The translations under genes were made by a program, and so were the position numbers. This document shows positions 1-9,505 of a stretch of 24,451 bases of DNA, piece by piece. Every line of letters starts with the position of its first letter. Within the stretch, counting starts at the first letter, position 1. Below the pieces are notes generated by a model. That model was not told the DNA's origin and made no database searches. It saw only the letters and a list, made by a program, of their open reading frames with translations. Source of the stretch: Amoebophrya sp. AT5.2 (Eukaryota > Sar > Dinophyceae > Syndiniales > Amoebophryaceae); the NCBI GenBank assembly GCA_005223375.1, contig RXOD01004302.1, positions 1 to 24,451 on the forward strand, written 5' to 3'.

Positions 1-196
1 GAGCGAAACGCCTTCAGATATGACGGGTCGCAGCCTGTGACAAATCTCAAGGCTGGCTCCGTCACAAACCCCTCTCGACAACCCCACTGAGGGGTACTTG
101 TTGACTAATCCCAGGCACCCCCTCCCCTTGCCGGGGATCCTCAACACTGTCCACGTAAAAGCCTGCCTTAGGGCTAGCCTTGAGTTTTTTGAAGGC

Positions 197-2611
197 TTAA
201 TACCAGAACACGGCCATGCAGCTCCAAAACGTCACCCCGTACTGGAAAAAATCCGGGCGGGTCATGGGACCGAAGTAAGCTTCGTGGAGAAATTGGTACA
301 CCACGTCCAGACGGAGAAGCTCCCAGAGACTTGTACCTGTATTCATTGTATGCGCAGAACTACTTTCCAAGTATCGCTGTCAGCACGAAAACGGACAGAC
401 ACCCTGCTCAAGTGAGGGCAGCCCGCGAATACTAAAACAAAACATTTATTGACACCCACGCTAAAGGGCACGAAAATTTTATTTAGTAATTTGTTCCCCA
501 TCTATAAATATCTATATCTTCACTATAGATGAAAGTACAATAATTTACCATCGCCCAGCCTTTCCGCATGCCAGTCGCTCCATGCGTTCGGATCGCACAT
601 ATTTCGGCTGGGATCGTTGTAAACGTCGCACATTTTGTACCGGGCCCAGTACGCCTGCCAGTACAGCAGAAGCAGCACCAGCATCGGCATCAAGCAGCTA
701 GTCCAAGAGTACGCCGCTTGCCGTTCCACATCTTCAGGCTTTCGTCCGCTGTTCAGGAACCAGCGAGGGCAAACCTTTGTCCGTAGCGCGAGGACGAGTT
801 TGTTACCGATCCACATTGAGATCCCGACCCCGAGGAGTACGGAAAGTAGCCATCCGGTGATACCGGAAGCGTGCAGGGTGGCTGCGGTTGCCGTCGCGAC
901 CGCAGCGGTGGGAGCGGCATCTCCTGTTTTGGATCGTGCGCAGTAGAAAACGCGCCGCAGCCAGGAAGGTTTCTTCTCGGTCGTGGACACGGCGGTATTT
1001 CTTTTACCAGCGCCGTCGTCGTCGGCGCACTTCTTGTCATCGCATGTTTTATCCTCGTTCTTGTTCCGGTTCTCATCCCCAGCAGTTGTACGCTCCTTAT
1101 CTTTTTGCCCTCCATCTCCTTCGGCTCCCTTGTTCGCTCCATCCTTTGCGCCCTGATCTGCCGCAACCTTGTCGCAGCACTTCTTATCGCTGCAGCATGA
1201 AGATTTGAATTTGATCGCTCGGCCCCCGGCGGCTTCGATCATGAAGCTGATGGGGCCGTTTTTCGCTGCCTTGGCCATGTCAAGAGCGGTGGCGCCGGAT
1301 TTCGCAACTGCGTTCACATCAAGATGCTTTGACTTCACGATGGCGGCGCAATCCTTGTAATGGCCGCCAAGAACGCCCCGCATCAAAGGATTCATGTTCT
1401 GCAAATCGACACGCGCATACAGATTCTTGCCGAACAGCTTCAGGAGAATCTGGACGTGTGGGCAACGGTAAATTGGCGATCCTTCACTTGCAATTCTATC
1501 GCTACATTGACGTTTTCCGATCGTTTCCCTCACGACCTCCATATAAGGAAGTGAGAGTCCTCCGTTGGGGGGCATCATTCAAACTCTTGCATGCGTATCA
1601 AAGAGCTAGTATTCCTCTAACGCTGTATTTGATTTTGACACACACACAGAAGCCCATCCTAGTACCTTGGTCATCGTCGTCTCTCCCTTGAACGCGGCCC
1701 AGTGAGCGACGCTGCAGCCGTGCTGATCTACGTCGTCGACTGAGTGCACGCTTGCTGCCAGACAAAGTAAGAACCCGGGAAAGTTGTTGTGCTGCACTGC
1801 GATGAGCAGTGCCGTGGCGCCCATGGAATCGCGGAGGCGAAGGCTTTTTTCGGAGCAGTGGACGAGCATCCGCATACCGTAAAAACCACTGTACTGCGGT
1901 TTGGTCATCGCCCACATCAAAGGCGTTTGCAGTGTGTTCAGGGCCTGCGCACCCGGATCGCACTGCAAGGTCTCGAGGCACCTCGGTTGGAGTACAGTAG
2001 GTGCAAGCGGCGATGAAGATGATGGCAAATTTGTAAGAAAGTGTTCGAAGTAGTGAAAGTGGTCAGCGCAACGAGAGAAAGATTGATACATGTACATCTA
2101 TCTTTACTGCTTACTAAGTAAAAGTGGCATGTAAAAGACGACGCCAGATGGAAATTAATTGTTACATACACAACATCCTCGCCCAGATGAAAGTGCGTGG
2201 TAAGTACCATCTCAGCGGGGTCGTTTTGATTGGGAACAAGCTCGCCCAGTGCAGGAAATTGTGCCCAAGCTCGTCCTTGTACCGGCCCAATTCCTCCAGC
2301 CGCGCTTTTGACTCTTTCTGAAACCCCGCGACGATTGATTTGGTGTCGTCCGTCCGAAAGAGTTTTACGTAGTCCTCCACACCAAGCGGCGCGTTGGCGC
2401 TGGCGCTTCCGCCTTCGGCATGTTCCGGTGGAGCAGATGAATTTTGCGTGCCTGGCACCGGCTGCGGCGGTGGGTCGGCATCTGCTCCTGTGCGAGCCAC
2501 TGTCTCGTTCTTCTCGCCGGAGGCCACAGCTGACATGCCGTTCAATACGTTTGCCGATCTAGAGCTCTCCGCATCTTCGCGCCCTTCGTCCGGTGGCTGT
2601 CCGCGTGCCAT
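197..2611 (-). CDS. Ankyrin-repeat multi-pass membrane protein (4 exons)
   Basis: Proposed exons are 2611-2208, 1981-1666, 1449-549 and 336-197 (586 aa, stop TAA). Phases match at all three GT-AG junctions. Residues 1-110 are low complexity. Ankyrin-type repeats follow: GHNFLHWAS (about 116-124), LQTPLMWAM (about 152), a repeat with GATALLIAV, GCSVAHWAAFKG (about 222), one starting NPLMRGVLGGH (about 259) and GATALDMAK. The exon 2/3 junction restores an ankyrin helix (TMTK/ILLKLF). A Cys/Lys/Asp-rich linker leads to hydrophobic segments near 437-459, 492-508 and 569-586. The HWAA-type repeats followed by membrane segments recall ankyrin-DHHC S-acyltransferases, but no DHHC cysteine-rich domain is visible, so I assign no enzyme function. 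The start is the first ATG in frame with the ankyrin exons; an out-of-frame ATG lies upstream near 2801. The 3' end is doubtful: the frame stays open for 44 codons beyond the TAA. Confidence 0.72.
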
Positions 2612-4025
2612 CTTCTCGGCAGTATTTTCTCCTCTTCCCGTGGCTCCGTCTTTTGGCTACTTGTTTCCGCCCTCTCGCTGACTGTGGAGGCACGGCCTCG
2701 AGGCACTCGATGGAGAGCGCGACTGCACGCTTGTTCGCGCTGTTGACCGGACTCGACCCTTTCCGAACGGGGATGTCTATGTCAGTTGGCTTCGAGCTCA
2801 TAGGTACTGTCCTCATCCATGCATGAGAAGAACAAGTACAAGTACAAGTACGTAGGAAAGTATACTTAAGTAAGTACCCTACGTAGCCATCAGGAGCATG
2901 TACCAAGGAAGAGAGGTAGAACGGCAAACTCAGCATGAAACGCGGGGGAGTGTTTGCAAATACTGTGACGAAGGCTCACACGCAAGAGGACGCGGAAAAG
3001 TCTGTGCTTAAAAAATACAGCGAGCTCCACAGACGAGATCGTGCTCGTGATAAATCAATGTACAAAAGAAACGCGAAGCCACTAAGAAGTGTTCTGTTTT
3101 TAGAAAGATGAAGATCTAGAGCCGCTAACTATCCTTTCGCCCGATCGAGAAAATAATTTCCAACCTGCTTCAACGAGAATTTCATCGACGGTTGCTGTAG
3201 AGATTTTTACGCGGCAGCCGAACGCGAAAGGTGCACTTTTCGTTCACACAGAAGCCGTCTTAAAGTTCCGCATGGTCGGCAGAATGACATGCCGTTCAAA
3301 CCAGGGAAAGCCAGCGTACGAAAGCGGGAGACAGAAAGTTTCGTTTCCCTTTTCACGAGGACGAAATAAATGAATGGATCAGATTGTCAATCATCGAGGA
3401 CACACCCACGGCACGAAGCTGTTTACACCCCACACACGAGATTCCTCCCGCGAAAGAAAATTGATCACCTAGTTGTACGACGACACGAAATAATTCTGCT
3501 CTTAGACGAAGGCTATGCATCGCGCGTCCGCGGACGTCCCCTTCTTGGTTACTGGAGCATCTATCTGATGGTCAGTGGAGATGGAGTTTGGTTTCTCTCA
3601 ATCGATCCAAAAAAAACATCGTATCGAGGTCAAACGCTTTCTTGCAGTTGCATTTGCAGTTCTGTAGTATAGCCAGTTTCTGTTTCTTGTAGTGTCTGCA
3701 TTAAGCCAGCGTTTCCCGTAGCAGCACGCCGGCACTTTTGGCCGTCAGTCTTTGTCAGGCTAAGTATAGGTCGTTGTTCTTCTTGCACTCTGTCTGCGTC
3801 ATCACACATAAAATCGCACATCAAAATAAAATTGAGGCTTGTAGACCTAGACACGGCTTCCGATCGAGCGAGTTGGAGTTCCTGAAGCTGCGCAGAAGAG
3901 AGTGATCACCCAAAAATGTTTCGTCGAGTACCAACTGCTGGGTGCAAGTGTTCGAGCTTCTCCTGCTTCTACAAACAGGAAGCGCAGCATTCATCATCAA
4001 CCGGGTACCGCGACAAAGCTTTGTT
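2612..4025. other. Intergenic region between centrin and the ankyrin gene
   Basis: About 1.4 kb lies between the centrin stop and the ankyrin start. Short open frames occur on both strands (for example 3370-3672 plus), but none has recognisable domains, consistent composition or splice continuity. In minus orientation the part next to 2611 should hold the promoter and 5' leader of the ankyrin gene. A minus-strand frame with an ATG near 2801 overlaps that start out of frame and could be an upstream ORF or an unassigned 5' exon. I see no RNA gene. Confidence 0.5.
2849..2885. repeat. Short inverted repeat upstream of the ankyrin gene
   Basis: TACGTAGG at 2849-2856 is the exact reverse complement of CCTACGTA at 2878-2885, separated by 21 A/T-rich bases. 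It follows a short TACAAG direct repeat. It could form a small hairpin in the upstream region of the ankyrin gene. No function is inferred. Confidence 0.4.
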
Positions 4026-7000
4026 CTAGGGGAAAGTTTTCTTGGTCATGATTGTGTAGAAGTCCTCGACTGATATCTCGCCGTTCCCCATGCTGTCGGC
4101 GCGCTCAATCATCTCCCTGAGCTCCTCTTCGGACATCGTCTCACCTGGTCGGTGGAATCAATGAATTGCAACGAGGTTGCAGGTTTCGTCAACAAACATG
4201 TTGTATTACCCGGAACACCCACCCCCGAAAAGCCGGGGTCCGAGACTTGCCACAGACTTATCAAATACTTGTAACGCTTGGAAGCAACTAGCTCAAAACT
4301 TCGGAAGTTTGAGATCCAGACAAACACTACCGAATCGAAGACACGGCGCAGTGCTATGGCTGTGGGAAAAATTGTGCGCGCGAGAAATGCACGCAACCAT
4401 GCGGCCGAGCTTCAGCGAAGGCGCCAACGAGCGAAAGCCCGCACTCCTTCGTCCCAGCGCAAAGGCGGAAGCCAATCGACCTCCACGGTTGGTCATACGA
4501 TGGATGCTGTATCTACACCATCACACACCAGCCAAGAGCCACTTGGCGCCCGATGCTACCACGGATGCAACGCCTACCCCTTCAGAAACTAGCCGGGAGC
4601 CAGTTTCCGCCCGATGCTATCGTGGACGCAGATTCTCCCGCCAGATACCAGGCGGGAGCCATTTTACGCCCGATACTATCGCGGACGCAGAATCTCCCTT
4701 CAGAGACCAAGCTGGAGCCATTTTACGCCCGCTGCTATCGTGGACGCAGGTTCTCCCTTCAGATACCAGGAAGGAGCCACCTTACGCCCGATGCTATCGT
4801 GGACGCAGATTCTCCCTTCAGATACTAGTCGGGAGCCATTTCACACCCGATGCTACTGCGGACGCAAGTTCTCCCTTCCGATACCAGTCGGGAGCCATTT
4901 TACGCCCCATGCTATGGTGGACGCATAAAAGCCAACCCTCCATCTTGCCGCGACGAAAAGACAGCAAATCTGCAGGCCACGAAGCCCCCGAATCGGTCTC
5001 AGATTGGAAGTCGATATCGGTCCGATATCAGGTCCGACATCAGGCCCGAAATCAAGCCCAATCTGGACGCTTTTCGGAGAGCTAGACACGACTACACGGC
5101 GAGTTTTCTGCTGTTCGTTTCCGTGGCCTGCTTTATAAGTCTTTGACAAGTGTTTGACAAGTATTTTAGAAGTCTTTGACAAGTCTTTGACAAGTATTTT
5201 CGAGGCCTTTGCGTAGTGTTTCGAGAGTGTCACGCTGTGAAGGCCCGCACGACGTGACACTTCCGGGACACTGCTGCGTCCACGATAGCATCGGGTGTAA
5301 AATGGCTCCCGACTGGTATCTGAAGGGATAGTCTGGGTCTACGATAGCATCGGGCCTAAAATGGCTCCCGCCTGGTATCTGAAGGGAAAATTTGCGTCCA
5401 CGATAGCATCGGGCGGAAACTGGCTCCCGGCTAGTTTCTAAAGGGGTAGGCGTTGCGTCCGTGCCCGTGGTAGCATCAGCCGACTGCTGGGCCCCGACTG
5501 TTAAAGCGTCCCGGGGGGCGGTTCTTCCGTCGACAATATGTAGGAGCCGACGCCGACTGGCTCGCGCCCTCTCGCTGACTTGAGGTCACACGCCTCTGCG
5601 TGGTAGGCTCTTCGCTAGCAAAACAGCCACCCGCCTCTGTCGCGCCAGCGACTCCGGAAGAAACTTGCCACAGAGACGCTTCATGCGGCCTCTGTGCTTC
5701 CGTTTCTGTACAACGGCAATCAGCAGCCAGCGACACCCAGCGGCGCCAGTCTCGAGCGGGGCAAGTCGCTGGCGGCGGAAGCGTCTGCCTTCTCGACTTT
5801 TGTGGCGGTTTTTGCTTGGGGCCCAGTCGCTGGCACTAGGACTGATCTAGCCGCTCGAAAGTGGTGCGGCTTTTTCTGAAAAATTGCCTGGATTTGCCTG
5901 GGCCATTATAAGTATTTTATAAGTCTTTTCCAAGTATTTCGCACCCCCAAAAGGTGGGGGCGTCTTCCGGGTAATTGTAGTACAAAAACATAAATCAAAA
6001 TCATGACCATGAGGATGAGCCACTTGTAAAATAATTAAACTTTTACCGAGCTCTTTCGCCACCCTCTTGAGGTTTTTTGAGCTGATTGCGCCGGTCTTGT
6101 CGTCGTCGAAGAGCGCGAAAATTTTTGAAATGCCTTCGCGGGTCTCCTTGTTAGAGAGGTGGAAAACCCATTTTTGGCGGAATTTCTGTCGTGTTGCTCG
6201 TTCGGCTGTTGTCGAGACCAAATACGCGACGAAATACTTATAGGACAAAATACAAGACGACGCAGACAATTCCTTGGCGTCTCGTGGCCGTCACTTCGGA
6301 ATGCTTGCTCCCCCCTCAGTAGCAGGAGCACAATCAGGGACCAAATACGAGACAAAATATCAGAGAAAATACGAGACCAAATAAGAGACAGCACAAGCCA
6401 CCCCGTGCAAACATCATACCCAACCAACTACCCGAGGAACTACATCATGACCCGCACCACCAGAACAATGCCCCGATAAATAGGGGTTGACCCCCTCCTT
6501 AACCTTGTCCCCGAGCTTGCTGGTAATGGCGTCCAGAAACTGCTCGAACTCGATCATTCCCGACATGTCTCGGTCCAGCTCCTGAATCATCTGGAACACC
6601 TGAGTGAAAGTATAGAAGAATGAAAGCAGGTAAGACTAGAAGAATAAAAGATATGCGATCGGCGAGCAGACACTATTCGAAATTCAAACAATTATGATGT
6701 ACCGTCGGATTTTTTGAGTCGAACCCCAGGCTCTGCATTGCGTGCTTCAGCTCCTTCGGATCAATTGTGCCGCTACCTGTGCGTAGTTCAGTGGATCGAT
6801 ACATTTTTTTACATCCTGTGTAGTTGCGCTCATCAAGCACGAAAAAAAATTGCAGCAGGAAACCGCAACGTTCTCCTAGAAAAGCAACCGCATGTGTAGA
6901 TAGATACCCGTGGTATCGAACAGATTGAATGCTTCCCGGATTTCGTCGATCTCATCCTCCGTGAGCCCAGGTCGCTCATACCTGTTTTTATTTTATTTTC

Positions 7001-7213
7001 CGATTCATTGCAACATGCACCAACTACCCTAACCTCTAGTGAGACCATGTCAAGTCAGGATCATCCAGTAAGTACTTAGAAGCCAGCAATTCATTGCAGT
7101 CGACGTCACCCTCAACACGCGACGCAAGATGGTTTACAGGGTAACAAGCGGATGTACGTGAGCTTTCTTCGGTTTCCGCCGCGTGAGCCCCCGCGTTGCA
7201 TTTTGTCTTGGGT
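4026..7213 (-). CDS. Centrin (caltractin), divergent, with N-terminal extension
   Basis: Proposed exons are 7213-7046, 6981-6908, 6776-6703, 6599-6504, 6146-6047 and 4144-4026 (stop TAG). All phases agree, giving at least 209 residues. Centrin is an EF-hand protein of basal bodies, centrosomes and flagellar fibres. Diagnostic stretches are [56 protein letters not shown] and the junction-spanning [13 protein letters not shown]; the end IMTKKTFP is close to the usual centrin C-terminus. Calcium loops are altered: EF1 position 3 is T, EF2 ends in Q instead of E, EF3 has the family's usual N at position 12, and EF4 has M at position 3 and D at 12. About 55 unfamiliar residues precede the core. 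The exon at 7213 lacks an ATG, so a further 5' exon is missing; the acceptor before it is T-rich. Intron sizes rise from 64-131 nt (first three) to 357 and then 1902 nt. Confidence 0.88.
4551..4925 (+). repeat. Left array of the 59-bp tandem repeat
   Basis: Six recognisable units plus a partial last one, period about 59 bp. Each holds CGATGCTATCGTGGACGCA, then TTCTCCCTTCAGATACCAG, then GGGAGCCATTTTACGCC, with scattered substitutions. A more decayed unit lies just to the left (about 4494-4550). The unit near 4551-4611 is distinct (ACGCCTACCCC, AAACTAGCC) and pairs specifically with the outermost right-array unit. Confidence 0.88.
5270..5490 (-). repeat. Right array of the 59-bp repeat, inverted relative to the left array
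   Basis: Three units plus a partial one, each the reverse complement of the left-array unit (ACGATAGCATCGGG, then AAATGGCTCCCG, then TGGTATCTGAAGGG). The outer unit at about 5396-5460 carries the same private variants as the left unit at 4551-4611, and the next one inward resembles the second left unit. Unit order is therefore mirrored, as expected if one arm was copied as a block rather than each array growing independently. Confidence 0.87.
6214..6389 (+). repeat. 12-nt A-rich repeats in a centrin intron
   Basis: The intron 6147-6503 holds two clusters of a degenerate 12-nt unit of the form GAGACCAAATAC. One is at about 6214-6257 (GAGACCAAATAC, GCGACGAAATAC and looser copies). The other is at 6337-6389, four units in strict 12-nt register plus the start of a fifth. 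They lie in the intron next to the foldback element but are a different repeat. Confidence 0.6.
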
Positions 7214-8006
7214 CTACAAAAAACCGCTGTGTGGTGATGACACTGCTCGTCCTATAATTTTGATGATGAGTTTGAGTCACATTCACCGTACCTTGAGAAA
7301 TACTTCGCACAGAACGAAGGTTTTTTTTTTGCTCTTGTGAGTAGCGTTTTGCCCTTGCTTTGCAGTACTTATTTCTGAACTCCGAGGCGGCAGGTCTTCT
7401 TTGAATCTCTGCGAATTTCGTTTCATCTGTCCGCGATTTTCGTTTCTCGGGGCACGGTCGCTCCTTCGTTCCAAGCATCGGTTCCTCAACAGCCGACGAA
7501 AGCGAACATCGATTCTTTGCAACAAATCGACATCAAACCATCAGCCAAACGCGCTTCGTACATAATGCAGTATGAAAAGCTGCATACGCGTAGTGTGTGG
7601 GTGCAATCGTGAATAAAGTGCATTAGCTGCTAGGAACCGTACATCAACCTTTTTTTTGTTTTTGGCAATCTTTTGCTGCCTCGAAAACCGTCGATTGCAG
7701 ACTGTATTATCCGCGTCTAATCGACCCCTCCGGCGCAAGTTCGTGTTTCTATTTCACCCACGAACGTAGCTAAGTAATGGACGCGGGCGTGGCAAAAATG
7801 CTCCCACAAAAATATTCATTTTCTCGCTTTCGCACATGCGTTACGGGTCCGATTCTACTACCTTTATATTCCCGAAACAAAGAGATGCAGCTGCTGATGG
7901 GGCTATGCCGTCCCTGGGTCGCGGATCGATTTTCGACATATCTGATTTTGGTATCCGCGTCCCCAGGTGGAAACAACTACTTTGTTCTTAAAAGCGGTGA
8001 TGAGCG
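7214..8006. other. Intergenic region and probable 5' part of the centrin gene
   Basis: No confident gene. In minus orientation the stretch should contain the missing first exon of centrin. A possible donor (CTCAAG followed by GTACGG, near 7292) would give the phase needed by the 7213 exon, but the matching frame contains no ATG. The ATG-initiated frame from 7478 reaches that donor in the wrong phase. The T-rich acceptor at 7214-7215 could also receive a 5' leader exon. The rest up to the stop of the next gene at 8007 shows nothing recognisable. Confidence 0.4.
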
Positions 8007-9505
8007 TCAGACGTTCTTTGAGGATCCAGTGGGTGAGCGGGTCATGCTCCCACCTACTCCGATCCCAATGTGCTCGTTGTTCGTCGCACTACTGCCCACG
8101 GCTTTGTACTGCCCATTTTTGCCTCTACTGCTCGCTTGACTCTTAAGCGCTTTTCTTTCGGCTTGACGCGCCTCCTCGGCGGCGAGCCAGCGCACATATT
8201 GACTCCGGGTCATTCGCTCCAGCGCGAAGGCGACGAAGATCTGGGAGATTGCGACGAGGACGGCGAAAACGACGCTGGTCATCGTGAGCCACGTGATTGC
8301 AGTCAGGCCATCCTCGTTGCTGGTCAGATGCGACCACCAACTCATCATCTGGTTCTGGTCGGGCCTCAAACTGGCAGCGGTCCTGTGTTATCATACAGCT
8401 ATATTGCAATTTTTGCATGAACAGTTTACACTCGCCGTGGTTCGACCTGTGCAGCCCATCTTTCTTGAACAACGTGGGTTCGTCTAAGTCAACGCTACAA
8501 CGAGCTAAAAAACAGTGTGTTTCTTTTATTCTTTGAAGATGTAAAGTACATTCTCCGCTGATCCACGAGCTCGAAGGCGAGGAACAGGTAAAGTGGTGCT
8601 ACAAGAAGGCGTAGGCAGGTATGCTTGCGGCTTTTGAAGAGATTTTTCTCGTGCGCGCAGACCATTCCGCAGAGGTACACCATTAGCACCACACGTAACC
8701 AAGCGAAGACAGGTGATTCTGAAAAGTGCAGAGAGTGCATCGACGTTCTATCTTCGTTGGCTGTAGCAAGTACTGGCAACAGGAACAGCAGGACCGCCTA
8801 ATATCGGAACTATCAAAATCAATATCGATCTAGATGAAATCAATACTACCCGTTGGTGATTCTGAACAGTGCAGTGGGTCCGCGTCACAAAATCTTGCGG
8901 CTCTTGCGGAGAGGGTGGGTTGTGAAATGCATCTAACTACCTTCTTCGCTGGCTGTAGCAAGTACTAGCTCTAGCAGCAGGACCACCTATCAGTATCAAT
9001 CTAACGAAACAAATACTACCCGTGGTCTTCGTGTCGGTAGCGATTCGTATTGCTTCGAGCAAGGAGCAAAGCAGGAAGAAGAGCCAGAATGCGCTCACGA
9101 CGGTCCAGTGGACTATCCTTGGGGAGACGCAGCCGCAACATTTACGCGTTTCGTACAGCTCGCTGTCCTCAAACAGCTGTAACGAAGAAGTAATTCGTTG
9201 AATTAGTCATATCGACCCCAATCTTGTGAATCATGGTATTAATCATAATCGTATTAATTTATTACATCGGCGGTCACTTCGTGCTCTACAATTTCTGTAT
9301 TGTAAGCAAACGCTGAGGCAAAGCCGACTAGTTGTACTTGCTCCGGCTCTTCATCGGAGAAATTTCCGTCGTGGTGGCCATCCAGCCGATCCCATCTGCC
9401 GCCCGGCAGCACGTCGTTCTTGTCTTCGTCTCCTGTGCAGTGGATGCCGAGCAGCCCAGGAGAGAGCGTCGACAAGTTGTCTGCGTCCTGAAACGGATTT
9501 GTCAT
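8007..9505 (-). CDS. Hypothetical four-TM membrane protein
   Basis: Proposed exons are 9505-9266, 9176-9020, 8718-8550 and 8382-8007, giving 313 aa (317 if the 12-nt microexon 8861-8850 is used); stop TGA. All junctions are GT-AG with matching phases. The first 80 residues are hydrophilic and acidic. Four hydrophobic stretches follow: WTVVSAFWLFFLLCSLL, FAWLRVVLMVYLCGMV, LLVAPLYLFLAF and VVFAVLVAISQIFVAFAL. A charged Ala/Glu/Arg helix and a Ser/Gly-rich tail end the protein. A KCCGCV motif precedes the first TM. I do not recognise the family. The start is the first in-frame ATG, at 9505, before the exon joined by the 9266 donor. The multi-exon frame with hydrophobic peaks split between exons makes it convincing as a gene; function, topology and compartment are unknown. 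Confidence 0.72.
8719..9019 (-). repeat. Tandemly duplicated intron
   Basis: On the minus strand, 9019-8862 and 8849-8719 are related copies. Both begin GTAGTATT, share TAGAT-GATA and GTCCTGCTG blocks, share AGTACTTGCTACAGCCA followed by CGAAGA, and end with TTCAG followed by AATCACC. The right-hand copy carries extra sequence before its acceptor. Between them sit 12 bases that look like an exon start joined to an exon end. Each copy has its own usable GT and AG, so the pair could be spliced as one intron or as two. Confidence 0.75.
8850..8861 (-). other. Candidate 12-nt microexon between the duplicated introns
   Basis: On the minus strand the 12 bases AATCACCAACGG are preceded by TTCAG and followed by GTAGTATT, the same borders as the flanking real exons. 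Inclusion keeps the phase (G|AA TCA CCA ACG G|AA) and inserts four residues, ESPT, before the ESPV of the next exon. It may be a true microexon or just a duplication scar that is skipped. Confidence 0.45.

Larger units (their letters stand above)
4200..5985. repeat. Large foldback (inverted-repeat) element filling the last centrin intron
   Basis: The two ends are inverted copies. The outer module at about 4200-4271 (TATTACCCGG, a C-rich/G-rich mini-hairpin, then ACTTATCAAATACTTG) matches the reverse complement of about 5911-5985. Further in, about 4461-4490 matches the reverse complement of about 5547-5580. Inside these, arrays of a 59-bp unit face each other (about 4551-4925 and 5270-5490). 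The centre (about 4926-5267) carries repeated TTTGACAAGT and AAGTATTTT motifs that resemble the outer modules. The arms stop about 55 nt from each exon (4144 and 6047), so the element makes up nearly the whole 1902-nt intron. No transposase frame is present, which suggests a non-autonomous foldback, MITE-like or introner-like element. The long plus-strand frame at 4177-5085 is a by-product of the repeat. Confidence 0.8.

Noticed and set aside
523..1578. Single 351-codon ankyrin/membrane open frame as a complete gene
   Set aside because: Its first 43 codons fall in an intron (1450-1665) and its last codons run past a donor at 548; the spliced model restores ankyrin repeats and adds a fourth exon.
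2881..2891. ACGTAGCCATC, resembling part of the dinoflagellate spliced leader
   Set aside because: Only about nine bases match and the rest of the leader is absent; there is no gene just downstream on the plus strand, so chance is more likely.
4026..4028. TAG of centrin as a reassigned sense codon
   Set aside because: The protein ends at the position usual for centrins; the frame beyond the TAG soon meets another TAG and shows no family similarity.
4551..4925. Possible CRISPR array
   Set aside because: The whole 59-bp unit is repeated with no unique spacers, the array is inverted in the other arm, and the context is an intron of a eukaryotic gene.
4177..5085. 302-codon plus-strand open frame rich in repeated residues
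   Set aside because: It is a translation of the 59-bp repeat array, which is close to a multiple of three; it lies in the centrin intron and has no domain.
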